From Psychroserpens luteolus (GTDB taxonomy: Bacteria > Bacteroidota > Bacteroidia > Flavobacteriales > Flavobacteriaceae), in the NCBI RefSeq assembly GCF_021032705.1, contig NZ_JAHVXI010000004.1, positions 248,001-312,000 of the forward strand: 64,000 nt of DNA. The letters run 5' to 3'. Below are positions 37,423 through 45,715 of this stretch, in pieces. Position 1 is the first letter of the stretch, and every line of letters starts with the position of its first letter. A program made the position numbers and the translations under genes. The notes beneath the pieces were generated by a model. That model had not been told where the DNA came from. It ran no database searches and saw nothing but the letters and a program-made list of their open reading frames with translations.

Positions 37423-37976
37423 TCTAGCATGTTCTTGATGTTTCTTCTAAAAAGAATCATTCCGAAAGCTATAAAAGTGAAAGAATACCCAAAGATTAGT
37501 CTGTGAGGTGTTGGTATAATATGCCATAAAATCAATGTTGCAATAAATAAAATTCCTATTCCGATTTTTTCATTCTTCAGATAATTTAAACTCAAAATTA
37601 GCAGTCCGAGATTGAACACTTTAGAACTTGACCCAATAGTCATAAACGTTTTCCAAATCGATGGGAATTTTGATATATGGTTTGCGAATTCATTACGAAG
37701 TTCATCATTTGGGTAACTCCAAAATATAAAATCAATAACACACATTCCAATCATACAAGTTATTCCAATTATAGTAAGAGGTATTCCTATGAAACTGAAG
37801 GGTTTCTTAGGGAAAGAAATGACTTGAGGAATTAATAAAACGACACCAATCAGCATAAACCAGTGGGCAAAATCGATTGGTTTTAAATTGTATACAAACT
37901 CATTACCTTTAGATAGAATTATTTGCCCTACTAAAATGAATCCAATTCCTATTTGAAATAAAATTTTATAAGTCAT
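37410..37976 (-). CDS. integral membrane protein, about six helices
   Basis: A 188-residue protein with hydrophobic segments throughout and charged links (FPKKPFSF; SYPNDELRNEFANHISKF). No family recognised. The last codons, RRV and the TAG stop, lie in the spacer repeat, showing how tightly gene and spacer are joined. Confidence 0.7.
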   Translation of the reverse strand: MTYKILFQIGIGFILVGQIILSKGNEFVYNLKPIDFAHWFMLIGVVLLIPQVISFPKKPFSFIGIPLTIIGITCMIGMCVIDFIFWSYPNDELRNEFANHISKFPSIWKTFMTIGSSSKVFNLGLLILSLNYLKNEKIGIGILFIATLILWHIIPTPHRLIFGYSFTFIAFGMILFRRNIKNMLERRV

Positions 37977-38109
37977 ATTTTGTTGATTAGTTTTCAGCTT
38001 TAAATACTAGACAAAAACATTTTATGAATGTTACATTTTAAATCAAAAAAATAGAGAAGTATATAATTTCTAAAATTATGTAGCCTTTATTCAGGACGGG
38101 TCAAAATTG

Positions 38110-38242
38110 CACACAACGTGTTCGTGTATGGATAGTAGTGTTGGAGCAGTAAGTTAGCAAAAAAGAACGAAGAGTGCGGAATTTGGCAGAATTTCGTGAA
38201 CTACTATTAAACACTATTGACTATACACGTTGTTGTACAACG
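38110..38242 (-). repeat. attC-like inverted spacer repeat, copy A
   Basis: Left arm ACAACGTGTTCGTGTATGG and right arm CTATACACGTTGTTGTACAA pair as an imperfect palindrome in which the left arm has a 6-base insertion. The block 38117-38177 is nearly identical to 38594-38654. Together with copy B it brackets exactly one gene. Confidence 0.72.
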
Positions 38243-38575
38243 TTATTTAAATCCAATTTTTTCCTCAATCCAATTATGGAAAAATATTACTGGTGCCGCT
38301 GTTAGGTGTAATATTGTCAAAACCCAATTTCCGATCCCAGGTGTATGAGAAAAATATATCAATCCAATAACTATTTGGTATGCAGCAATAAATAGTAATC
38401 CTAATTTTTTGTTTTCTGTAAATAGAAAGCAAAAAAATAATCCGATATAAATAAAGTCTTTGTACTCATACTTAATTACGAAGGTCTCATTATCAGAATT
38501 CACGTAAAATACCAAATACAATTCAAGAACGACTAATGAGATAATTGTAATGATTAGAATAATGTTCTTCTTCAT
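38243..38575 (-). CDS. small membrane protein in a repeat-flanked cassette
   Basis: A 110-residue protein with three or four hydrophobic helices (IILIITIISLVVLELYLVFY; FIYIGLFFCFLF; LLFIAAYQIVIGLIYFS). No family recognised. It is the only gene between repeat copies A and B, and starts about 9 bp after copy B, exactly the layout of an integron cassette. Confidence 0.72.
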   Translation of the reverse strand: MKKNIILIITIISLVVLELYLVFYVNSDNETFVIKYEYKDFIYIGLFFCFLFTENKKLGLLFIAAYQIVIGLIYFSHTPGIGNWVLTILHLTAAPVIFFHNWIEEKIGFK

Positions 38576-38583
38576 TTTTTTAA

Positions 38584-38716
38584 TGTTGCCCTGCGTGTTC
38601 GTGAATGGTTAGTAGTGTTGGAGCAGTAAGTTAGGAAAAAAGAACGAAGAGTTCAGAAATTCGATAGAATTTTCTAAACCATTTTTAACACTCTTGATAA
38701 GAAGCCTTGTTGCATG
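38584..38716 (-). repeat. attC-like inverted spacer repeat, copy B
   Basis: Shares about 57 of 61 bases (hand count) with copy A in 38594-38654, including TAGTAGTGTTGGAGCAGT. The rest diverges but keeps a similar end (GCCTTGTTGCAT). It separates the small membrane gene from the zinc-ribbon gene. Confidence 0.72.
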
Positions 38717-38722
38717 ATGATT

Positions 38723-39058
38723 TTAACGATTTAGAAAGTCAAGCTGACCTTTATATTTTTTGACAAACTCTTTCGCTTCTCTCATGTTTTCTGGGTAATT
38801 CACGTAACCTTGGAGGCATACTATTCCGTCAACTGAATAAATTTTATCATATACATGATGATAATTCATACCATTTTCTATCAAGTATTTTGCAACCTTC
38901 CATTTTTCTATTTCTCTGTGCTTGGGAGGTCTGAAACGATGAGAAACGTGTACCATCATTTCACGACATACGGGGCACTCTTTTTCTGACATTTGAGTGA
39001 AATCAGTACCTTGATTAAAAGATCTTCGACAATTGAAACAAACTTTTTTGTAGCCCAT
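38723..39058 (-). CDS. zinc-ribbon-like protein, 111 residues
   Basis: Two CxxC pairs, C7-C10 and C28-C31, make a rubredoxin-like zinc ribbon. The C-terminal part (KWKVAKYLIENGMNYHHVYD, YVNYPENMREAKEFVKKYK) is helical. Function unknown; the fold suggests nucleic-acid or protein binding. Last gene of the repeat-spaced array at this end. Confidence 0.75.
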   Translation of the reverse strand: MGYKKVCFNCRRSFNQGTDFTQMSEKECPVCREMMVHVSHRFRPPKHREIEKWKVAKYLIENGMNYHHVYDKIYSVDGIVCLQGYVNYPENMREAKEFVKKYKGQLDFLNR

Positions 39059-39135
39059 ACAATTAGTTAATGATAACTGGTTATATAAATATACACGTTT
39101 TTAAGTTCTATGTTCCCGAAAGCCATTTGCTATTT

Positions 39136-39489
39136 TCACAAATACCACCAAGCCCAATACATTAACCCAAATTGTAAAGGCAGTCGCAATACCAATATCC
39201 ATTTTGGGAATCCAGCCGCAGCTTTATCACTTGAGAGCATATAAACATGTACGAGTAAAAAGACTACGAGCATAGCAATAATGCCATAAATGGCAATAGC
39301 CTTTAATGCAGGAATGCACAAGCCAATACCAAGTGCAATTTCAGCAAGACCACTTGCATACACCAATTGCTTATGATTTGGTAAATAACGCGGCATGATA
39401 CGCATGTATAACTTTGGTTTTACAAAATGCATGAGGCCTGCAATACCATACATGCCAGCCATAAGATAGAGATGCCAAGGGCTATTCAT
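39136..39489 (-). CDS. DoxX-like membrane protein
   Basis: About 117 residues from ATG 39489 (MNSPWHLYLM), four helices, with MYGIAGLMHFVKPKLYMRIM and ASGLAEIALGIGLCIPAL as in the DoxX superfamily. The longer frame to 39564 overlaps the previous gene deeply and is less likely. An 8 bp overlap with the upstream gene suggests coupling. Role unknown. Confidence 0.82.
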   Translation of the reverse strand: MNSPWHLYLMAGMYGIAGLMHFVKPKLYMRIMPRYLPNHKQLVYASGLAEIALGIGLCIPALKAIAIYGIIAMLVVFLLVHVYMLSSDKAAAGFPKWILVLRLPLQFGLMYWAWWYL

Positions 39490-40462
39490 CTTTATAGGCG
39501 TTGTAGTTAATACCAACACCATAATTATTGAGATTGGTACGTAATAAACTAGACTCAATACCATTTCCTTTTTTAAACTGTACCCAATTATTTCCGCTTA
39601 TAAACACACGTCTAATAAAAGTGTTATGTGCATCAATTTCGTCTGTGAATGGGAGTAGTGGCCTAAAGTTAGTTGGTATTTTAACGGTTCCGTTTTTGCC
39701 TTTGATCTCTTTGTATTTCTTATTTGGCAGAAGTTTTCCGTTTTGATCGGTGTAACCTAGTACTTGTATAGAGACAAAGAAACCATTATCTGGTATAAAC
39801 AAATTGTGCTCGGAGACATCTAGTTCAAATTCATCGCCATTTTTTTCGGTTGCTCTAAATACAATATTGGTATAAGTCATCACCTCACCTGGGAAGCCAT
39901 TATCATTTTTGTAGAATTTCACCTTAAATAGCGTAGAGAACTTGCGCTTGTCTGCATTGGCACGCTTGCGTTTTTTCCAATCTCGCGATTCTAAAGTAAT
40001 AGGAAATAAAACAGCCGTAATTTTCTTAAGTTTCTCATTTCCGTTAGGGAAAAATACAGCAATCTCACTTTCTATAGTCGGTAACCAACATTTGTAGTAG
40101 TCGTCATCGAGATAGGGTTTTATGGTTTCTTTTTTAAATTTCCTGTCAATCTTTGCGTTTACAACCACTTCATCCAATTTATCGGCTTCTATCTGCATTG
40201 TGATGGTTTGCGGCAAATCTTTAGTTGCCAAAGACAGGTCTTTATACCCTAAAGCCGAAATGTACAACGAATCGACATCTGGATAGAGTTTCTTGGTAAA
40301 AATAAACATGCCATCGTCATCGGCAAACAGGCCTTGTCCATTTCCGAAGGATACCGTTGCATAAGACACAGGATATTTGGTCTCCTCATCGATAATCTTG
40401 GTTTGCGAATGACTAGAAAAGACACTAACGAAAAGCAGTAGGTTGCATAATACGTATTTCAT
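39482..40462 (-). CDS. exported protein with carboxypeptidase-regulatory-like domain
   Basis: About 326 residues from ATG 40462 (MKYVLCNLLL), with a signal peptide ending FSSHSQ. The N-terminal part is a CarboxypepD_reg-like beta domain (IIDEETKYPVSYATVSFGNG, VDSLYISALGYKDLSLATK) with the linker LDEVVVNAK that resembles a TonB-box-like segment. The C-terminal 200 residues (ITAVLFPITLESRDWKKRKR, YKNDNGFPGEVMTYTNIVF) are beta-rich and are found in many Bacteroidota without known function. Confidence 0.82.
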   Translation of the reverse strand: MKYVLCNLLLFVSVFSSHSQTKIIDEETKYPVSYATVSFGNGQGLFADDDGMFIFTKKLYPDVDSLYISALGYKDLSLATKDLPQTITMQIEADKLDEVVVNAKIDRKFKKETIKPYLDDDYYKCWLPTIESEIAVFFPNGNEKLKKITAVLFPITLESRDWKKRKRANADKRKFSTLFKVKFYKNDNGFPGEVMTYTNIVFRATEKNGDEFELDVSEHNLFIPDNGFFVSIQVLGYTDQNGKLLPNKKYKEIKGKNGTVKIPTNFRPLLPFTDEIDAHNTFIRRVFISGNNWVQFKKGNGIESSLLRTNLNNYGVGINYNAYKDE

Positions 40463-40527
40463 ATGGTTTATGTGTAGAATTGAGTTCATTATGGCTAAAT
40501 ATACACATTAAGTCGATGCAAATAAAA

Positions 40528-40553
40528 AAACCACTGCGCATTAACAGTGGTTT
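40528..40553 (-). terminator. terminator of the DUF6249 gene
   Basis: On the minus strand AAACCACTG and CAGTGGTTT form a 9 bp stem around an 8-base loop, followed by a T run. It lies 24 bp past the stop at 40577. Confidence 0.82.
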
Positions 40554-40576
40554 AAGATTGATTGGTTAGATGTTAC

Positions 40577-40921
40577 TTATTCTTTATCTAAATTTTTGGT
40601 CATTGTAAATCCTACAAATAATCCAACACCTGCCATTAGGAAAATAGTACCAGGGAATGCTACTTCTTCTTCAACACCTAAGTTATAATGTAGAAGAGAT
40701 GCGATAAAAATACCTATACCAACACCCATTAGTAATACTGCAAGGTTAAGAATGAGCACTTTCCAAATAGGAGCGGTGTGTCGCTTACCTTTCATAAATA
40801 TTGTGGCATCTGCACCTTTTTCGATAAGTGCTAAACGCTCTTTGTTTCTTGTCGATAGGTATAAATAAGCGATACCGAATACTGCTATAAACAAAGAGAT
40901 TGGGATTAAAATAGCTTCCAT
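40577..40921 (-). CDS. DUF6249-family membrane protein
   Basis: A 114-residue protein with three helices (ILIPISLFIAVFGIAYLYLS; WKVLILNLAVLLMGVGIGIF; GTIFLMAGVGLFVGFTM) and ERLALIEKGADATIFM between the first two, as I recall for DUF6249. Divergent from the ECF sigma gene at 41062 and preceded by an ECF-type promoter on its own strand, so it is probably in that regulon. Confidence 0.85.
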   Translation of the reverse strand: MEAILIPISLFIAVFGIAYLYLSTRNKERLALIEKGADATIFMKGKRHTAPIWKVLILNLAVLLMGVGIGIFIASLLHYNLGVEEEVAFPGTIFLMAGVGLFVGFTMTKNLDKE

Positions 40922-40967
40922 AGTGTTTCGTTTTTTAATTGATTAATTTTAAATGTTCTGAGCTTAT

Positions 40968-40994
40968 GACGACAGGTTCTGAATTTAGGTTACA
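40968..40994 (-). promoter_or_regulatory. ECF-type promoter facing the DUF6249 gene
   Basis: On the minus strand TGTAAC (40994-40989), 17 bp, then CGTC (40971-40968) followed by ATAA. It is the same motif as the divergent one at 41025-41055; the two -35 elements are near-inverted copies about 30 bp apart. Confidence 0.68.
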
Positions 40995-41024
40995 TATTTT
41001 TTTAATTTTTTTTCTTCAGAAATG

Positions 41025-41055
41025 TGTAACCTTAAGGTTAATGATGTCGTCTTAA
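41025..41055 (+). promoter_or_regulatory. ECF-type promoter of the sigma gene at 41062
   Basis: TGTAAC at 41025-41030, 17 bp, CGTCTTAA at 41048-41055, ending just before the ATG at 41062. The leader is therefore almost absent if this is the start site region. Confidence 0.68.
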
Positions 41056-41061
41056 TAAAAA

Positions 41062-41652
41062 ATGACCACCAACAACGATCAAATACTCATCAATCAAATC
41101 ATCGATGGCGATACGAATGCCTTTGCGACATTGGTTGATATGTATAAGGATTTGGTGTTTACATTGGCATTGCGAATGCTTAAAAACAGGGAAGAAGCAG
41201 AAGAAGTCGCTCAAGACACGTTTATAAAGACCTACAAGTCTTTGGACAAGTTTAAAGGGGATTCAAAGTTTTCGACATGGATTTATAGAGTGGCTTACAA
41301 TACTTGTTTGGACAGAATTAAAAAGAATAAAAAGCACTTAAATGACGTTGAAATAAATGAGTTTACAGCACATCAAGTGAAAACCATAGACAACGCATTA
41401 GATAAGATTGAAGCACAAGAGCGAGAAGAAGCAATACAGCGTTGTATTGATAAGTTACCAAGCGAAGATAGCTTTTTATTGACCTTATATTATTTTGATG
41501 ACTTATCTTTAGATGAAATTTCTAAAATTGTAGGTATCACAGCAAATTCTATTAAAGTGAAATTGTTTAGATGCCGAAAAAAGTTAGCCACGATATTAAA
41601 GTCGCAATTAGAACCAGAAATAATTGAACATTATGAACGAGAACGCAGATAA
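41062..41652 (+). CDS. ECF RNA polymerase sigma factor, RpoE/SigX-like
   Basis: A 196-residue ECF factor. Region 2: FATLVDMYKDLVFTLALRML, AEEVAQDTFIKTYKSLDKF, WIYRVAYNTCLDRIKK. Region 4: LPSEDSFLLTLYYFDDLSL with DEISKIVGITANSIKVKLFR. It overlaps the following membrane-protein gene by 20 bp. The motif upstream suggests it transcribes its own gene. Confidence 0.94.
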   Translation: MTTNNDQILINQIIDGDTNAFATLVDMYKDLVFTLALRMLKNREEAEEVAQDTFIKTYKSLDKFKGDSKFSTWIYRVAYNTCLDRIKKNKKHLNDVEINEFTAHQVKTIDNALDKIEAQEREEAIQRCIDKLPSEDSFLLTLYYFDDLSLDEISKIVGITANSIKVKLFRCRKKLATILKSQLEPEIIEHYERERR

Positions 41653-42046
41653 ACATTTAGACCATCTATCACGAAAAGTGATAGGCAAATCCGCGATTGA
41701 ACGTCCGTCGTTAGATTTCACCAAAGACGTGATGTCTCATATTAAAGGTTTGAGTACCTCTAAGGTGACAACTTATGTGCCTTTAATATCTAAGCGTGTG
41801 TGGTCAATGATTGCTATCATATGTGTTGGTGTTATTGGGTATGTGGTTTTTGGAACATCTGATTCAGAAACTACGATATTCTCTAGCTTAGGATTAGAGC
41901 GTTTTACTACTTTTGAGATAAACAATCCTCTAGCATCTGTAGAGTTTTCACAAACACTTATTTATGCCGTTCTTTTATTTGCTGTTATGATGTGTGTGCA
42001 AATTCCAATATTAAAACGATATTTCGATAAACGTTATGAGGCTTAA
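41633..42046 (+). CDS. two-helix membrane protein, candidate anti-sigma factor
   Basis: About 137 residues from ATG 41633 (MNENADKHLD); the TTG at 41624 is an alternative. A charged N-terminus (LDHLSRKVIGKSAIERPSLDFTKDVM) is followed by one helix near 60-78 and a second near 113-130. Position directly after, and overlapping, the sigma gene suggests it restrains that factor. It overlaps the convergent gene by 4 bp. Confidence 0.82.
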   Translation: MNENADKHLDHLSRKVIGKSAIERPSLDFTKDVMSHIKGLSTSKVTTYVPLISKRVWSMIAIICVGVIGYVVFGTSDSETTIFSSLGLERFTTFEINNPLASVEFSQTLIYAVLLFAVMMCVQIPILKRYFDKRYEA

Positions 42047-43362
42047 TCTTTAAAATGCCAAAACGGGATTCTACTTACAATCCAATTGATCGTATCACCT
42101 TTTCTAACTCGTAAACGATTCACATGCAGTAAATGTTTACCTTCGGCGATACTGTCTAAATTTAGATAGGTTTCAAAACCGAGTTCTTCCTTTAAGTTTT
42201 CTGATAATATGAATTCGGATTTGTATGCTGTCGAATCAATTTTAATAGAATAGATATAATTGAACATCTTTAAATACTCTCGTCTTAGGCTATCGCGCTT
42301 CGAACTTGAAGAATTACCTATTCTAATAATATTATTTCGCATTCCTCTCACATCTTCTTCCGGTTTTAACGACGGATTGAAGTAAAACACACGATTTTCT
42401 ATAGATTCCGTATAAGGGATAAATACTTTTAAATAAGAATCAGAGATCACTTTTGATGGGATCACAGCATTACCAACAAATTTATCAGAATCTTTAAGCT
42501 GATCTTCATAATTCTCGACATTAGCCATGATATCACTCGAATTTATATTACTGTGAATGTAGTTTGAACTTTGGTAATAAAAAGACGATAGTACTAATAC
42601 CAAAATATAAAACGGAACTAAAACGAGGCTCAAACGTCTTCCAAATTTATGATCTAAGAAATTATAAACTAAAGGGCGATATAAAAAGGAAAGGGTAATA
42701 AAACTAAATAACCAATAGATAGGGAAATATAATTTAGAAATCCACTTTTTCTTTTTTAGCCAGCCTAATGTGGCAAAATCTATAAAGGTGATAATCATTC
42801 CAAAGCAAACAAATACCATTAACGGAATCCCAATACCTTTAGAAATCCAACCCGGAAGCCAATCGCTAGACAAAATATAGTTGCCGATAAATGCTATGGT
42901 GAGAATAGTAAACGTGATGGCCAATACATAGAATATGAGCAAAAAGGAAATCGCAAATATGATACTACAATAGTTTTCAAGCGTTGCAATATACTTATCG
43001 AAAGAACCAACTCTTTTTTTTAAGTGCTTGGTAAATTTTTCACTGTATTTTAATTTGTCATATTCTATTTCTCCCGAAACGTATCGCAGACCTAAAGCGC
43101 CAATCCAAAGTCCTCTGAGTAGTACGTGTAGTACCAAATTAAAAATAAGTATAGCACAAGACATTACTGCAACCAAAGATAGAATCAATTTGTATAGCAG
43201 TTGATTGTTTTGAGCATCTGCTAAACTTTGTGTAAGCGGTTCGTAGATGGTAAATAAACCAAAAATGGCGAAACCAGAAATAATGAGTTCTAATTGCCAA
43301 CTCTCTTCTTGGAGCTTTTGAAGTAGTTTTTTAAATGCAGGATTATTGTAATCTTGACTCAT
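42043..43362 (-). CDS. multi-pass membrane protein of unknown function
   Basis: A 439-residue protein with about six hydrophobic helices in the first 270 residues (LELIISGFAIFGLFTIYEPL; LYKLILSLVAVMSCAILIFN; CSIIFAISFLLIFYVLAITF; SLVLVPFYILVLVLSSFYY) and a soluble C-terminal domain of about 170 residues. I do not recognise a family. It lies between two sigma operons on the opposite strand. Confidence 0.78.
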   Translation of the reverse strand: MSQDYNNPAFKKLLQKLQEESWQLELIISGFAIFGLFTIYEPLTQSLADAQNNQLLYKLILSLVAVMSCAILIFNLVLHVLLRGLWIGALGLRYVSGEIEYDKLKYSEKFTKHLKKRVGSFDKYIATLENYCSIIFAISFLLIFYVLAITFTILTIAFIGNYILSSDWLPGWISKGIGIPLMVFVCFGMIITFIDFATLGWLKKKKWISKLYFPIYWLFSFITLSFLYRPLVYNFLDHKFGRRLSLVLVPFYILVLVLSSFYYQSSNYIHSNINSSDIMANVENYEDQLKDSDKFVGNAVIPSKVISDSYLKVFIPYTESIENRVFYFNPSLKPEEDVRGMRNNIIRIGNSSSSKRDSLRREYLKMFNYIYSIKIDSTAYKSEFILSENLKEELGFETYLNLDSIAEGKHLLHVNRLRVRKGDTINWIVSRIPFWHFKD

Positions 43363-43418
43363 TTGGTTGGGTTTAGAGTTTAAATATACAGACTTTTATA
43401 AAAATTTTTTAAGAATTT

Positions 43419-43449
43419 TGAAACCCTAAGGTATTTCTTTCGTTTTTAA
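43419..43449 (+). promoter_or_regulatory. ECF-type promoter, variant, of the sigma gene at 43473
   Basis: TGAAAC at 43419-43424, 16 bp, then CGTTTTTAA at 43441-43449. It is a variant of the TGTAAC-CGTC motif seen at the other sigma genes; the two specificities may differ. Confidence 0.55.
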
Positions 43450-43472
43450 TACTGAACACTAACCAAAACTAA

Positions 43473-44021
43473 ATGTCTAAAGCACATACCATTTTAATTA
43501 ATCGCTGTAAGAAAGGAGATGAAAAGGCAATGCTACAGATTTATGATCTCTATTGTGATGCGATGTTTCATGTTGCTTGTCGATATTTAAATGAAGAAGA
43601 CGCTAAAGATGCGATGCAAGACAGCTTTTTAAAGGCCTTTGCAAAGCTAGAAAGCTTTACAGAAGATTATACGTTTGGGGCATGGTTAAAACGCATTGTT
43701 GTAAATCAGTGTATTGACCAATTAAAAAAGAAACGATTAGAATTTGTAGCATCTGAGATTAGCGATTTATCAATTGAAGACGATGATACGAATTGGGATT
43801 TTGATTCGGAAATAACGAAGCAACACATACTTGATGCTGTTGAAAAATTACCGAGTAAGCATCAGATTGTAGTGAAACTCTATCTTATTGAAGGCTATGA
43901 TCACGAGGAAATATCTAGCATTGTTGATATTCCTATTAAAACATCAAGAACACATTTGCGACGCGGAAAATTGCAGCTTCAAAAACTTTTAAAAACACAT
44001 TACAATGAAACAGGATATTAG
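43473..44021 (+). CDS. ECF RNA polymerase sigma factor
   Basis: A 182-residue ECF factor. Region 2: MLQIYDLYCDAMFHVACRYL, DAKDAMQDSFLKAFAKLESF, WLKRIVVNQCIDQLKKK. Region 4: LPSKHQIVVKLYLIEGYDHE with EISSIVDIPIKTSRTHLRRG. It is the first gene of a four-gene operon to 46333 and overlaps the next by 17 bp. Confidence 0.94.
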   Translation: MSKAHTILINRCKKGDEKAMLQIYDLYCDAMFHVACRYLNEEDAKDAMQDSFLKAFAKLESFTEDYTFGAWLKRIVVNQCIDQLKKKRLEFVASEISDLSIEDDDTNWDFDSEITKQHILDAVEKLPSKHQIVVKLYLIEGYDHEEISSIVDIPIKTSRTHLRRGKLQLQKLLKTHYNETGY

Positions 44022-44550
44022 AGACTTATTTGGAAAGGATGAGGTTTCAGGTAAAACCTTACCCGATAATCACAGACAAGAGTTTTATGATAAACTAAAA
44101 GCATCGCGACCTAGACGAAAATCAGGATTTAAGCGCAACTACTTGCTTAGAATTGCTGCAATTGCAATACTGTTTTTGGCAATGACAGTTGTAGTACTAA
44201 AAACTGCAACTACTACAGTGACAAATAAAGTGGTTGAGGAGTCGTCTATTGAAACCCAAATTGAAGTGATTGAAAAGGAGTATTTAGCGAGTATTGATAA
44301 AGAATGGCAAAATTTTATAAGCCTTGCTACCGACGAAAAACTAGTAAAGCGCTACAAAGATAAATTGGATAATTTGGATAAGGATTATCAGGAGATCTCC
44401 AAACAATTTAAAGCCGACAATAATAATATCTTGGTTATAGAGGCTTTAGTCGACAATCTCAAAACACGCCTTCAGCTTTTAAAAGATATACAGCAACATA
44501 TCCATCTATTAAATCAAAAAACAGAACAATATGAAACGATCAACATTTAA
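44005..44550 (+). CDS. single-pass membrane protein, candidate anti-sigma factor
   Basis: A 181-residue protein: a basic N-terminus (FYDKLKASRPRRKSGFKRNY), one helix at about 48-66, then a long coiled-coil-rich outer part (YKDKLDNLDKDYQEISKQFK; VDNLKTRLQLLKDIQQHI). It overlaps the sigma gene by 17 bp and the next gene by 20 bp, supporting coupled expression and an anti-sigma role. Confidence 0.83.
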   Translation: MKQDIRDLFGKDEVSGKTLPDNHRQEFYDKLKASRPRRKSGFKRNYLLRIAAIAILFLAMTVVVLKTATTTVTNKVVEESSIETQIEVIEKEYLASIDKEWQNFISLATDEKLVKRYKDKLDNLDKDYQEISKQFKADNNNILVIEALVDNLKTRLQLLKDIQQHIHLLNQKTEQYETINI

Positions 44551-45709
44551 AATTTGCATTCTGATGCTCATCACATCAGTAAGCATGTACGCTCAAAGGA
44601 AAACGGTGTATTCCGAGAGCTTTTCCGTAGATAAACAGACAACAGCAATTTTTAATCTCGAGAATACCACAGTGGCTATCGAAGAATCTAGAGATGGTAA
44701 AATTCATTTTGATTACACCTTAGAGTTTGATGGCTATTCTAAGAAAGATATTAAAAACAAATTGGATGAACTTGACATTAGAGCTATAATGTTTGATAAC
44801 CACGTCACTTTAGCGGCTAAAAGTGAATCACAATTGTCTAAAGTAAATTATGTCTATGATGTTAATGAATTGGTCATCGAGTACGATGGGTTTTCAAAAT
44901 CTAAAGATTCTATAATGAGAAAATCAAAGGATTCTATTATAAGAGAAATACAATCCAATGGTAGATTTGGGAAATTCGCCAATGCGATGCAATATGTAGA
45001 TAATCGCTTTAAAGTTAAAGATAAGGATGGTAAACTAAGGAAAATTAGAAAAGGCGATGTGAAGATTATGAGAAACCATTTTGTGATTAGAATTCCATCA
45101 TTTTTAAAATTGAAGATTAATGGTAAAAATGCTCAAATCACCATGCTAGAAAATACAATCAACGAATTATCCGTAGAACTCAAAAGAGGTTATTTTAACG
45201 CTAAAGAATTATTAAATGATTACAATTCATTTAAGATTAACGATGCTAATTTTAAATCTGAAGGTCTTGTAGGAGGGAATTATGAGTTTAACAATGTAAG
45301 TCAGGGTTTAATTGGGAGCATTCAAGAGGTGAAAATTACTTCCGAATTTTCTAAAATTGAAATAGGAGAGATTCGTGAGAAGGCATTTATCACTGACTTT
45401 AATAGTGAATACTGGTTTTACAATTGGAGTAAAGATTTTAAACGCTTTGACTTGCTTTCAGAGTATTCTAAAATTCACTTTTTCTACCCAGAAACCTATG
45501 ATTTTAGTATGAAATTTATTGGTAATAATACCGTAAATCATTTCGACAATATTGCAGTGACCATGCAACCCACAAAAAATGGTGAAAAATTCAATATGGT
45601 CGAACGAAAAGCGAAAGGCGAAGGCCATTTTTCGGGAGCTATAAACTTCGATATTGTACACGGCATTATTTATACTGCAAACGACACATTCATCAAACCA
45701 AAACAATAA
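44531..45709 (+). CDS. exported beta-rich protein of unknown function
   Basis: A 392-residue protein with signal peptide (ending SMYAQ). The pattern FSVDKQTTAIFNLENTTVAI at the start and the regularly spaced beta strands later (FNAKELLNDYNSFKINDANF; VKITSEFSKIEIGEIREKAF) resemble the beta-helical DUF4097-like adhesin fold. Function unknown; placed after a candidate anti-sigma factor, as envelope-stress genes often are. Confidence 0.78.
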   Translation: MKRSTFKICILMLITSVSMYAQRKTVYSESFSVDKQTTAIFNLENTTVAIEESRDGKIHFDYTLEFDGYSKKDIKNKLDELDIRAIMFDNHVTLAAKSESQLSKVNYVYDVNELVIEYDGFSKSKDSIMRKSKDSIIREIQSNGRFGKFANAMQYVDNRFKVKDKDGKLRKIRKGDVKIMRNHFVIRIPSFLKLKINGKNAQITMLENTINELSVELKRGYFNAKELLNDYNSFKINDANFKSEGLVGGNYEFNNVSQGLIGSIQEVKITSEFSKIEIGEIREKAFITDFNSEYWFYNWSKDFKRFDLLSEYSKIHFFYPETYDFSMKFIGNNTVNHFDNIAVTMQPTKNGEKFNMVERKAKGEGHFSGAINFDIVHGIIYTANDTFIKPKQ

Positions 45710-45715
45710 AATAAC

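Noticed and set aside
31591-39058. Classical integron
   Set aside because: No integrase gene and the spacer ends do not follow GTTRRRY consistently, so I call it cassette-like only.
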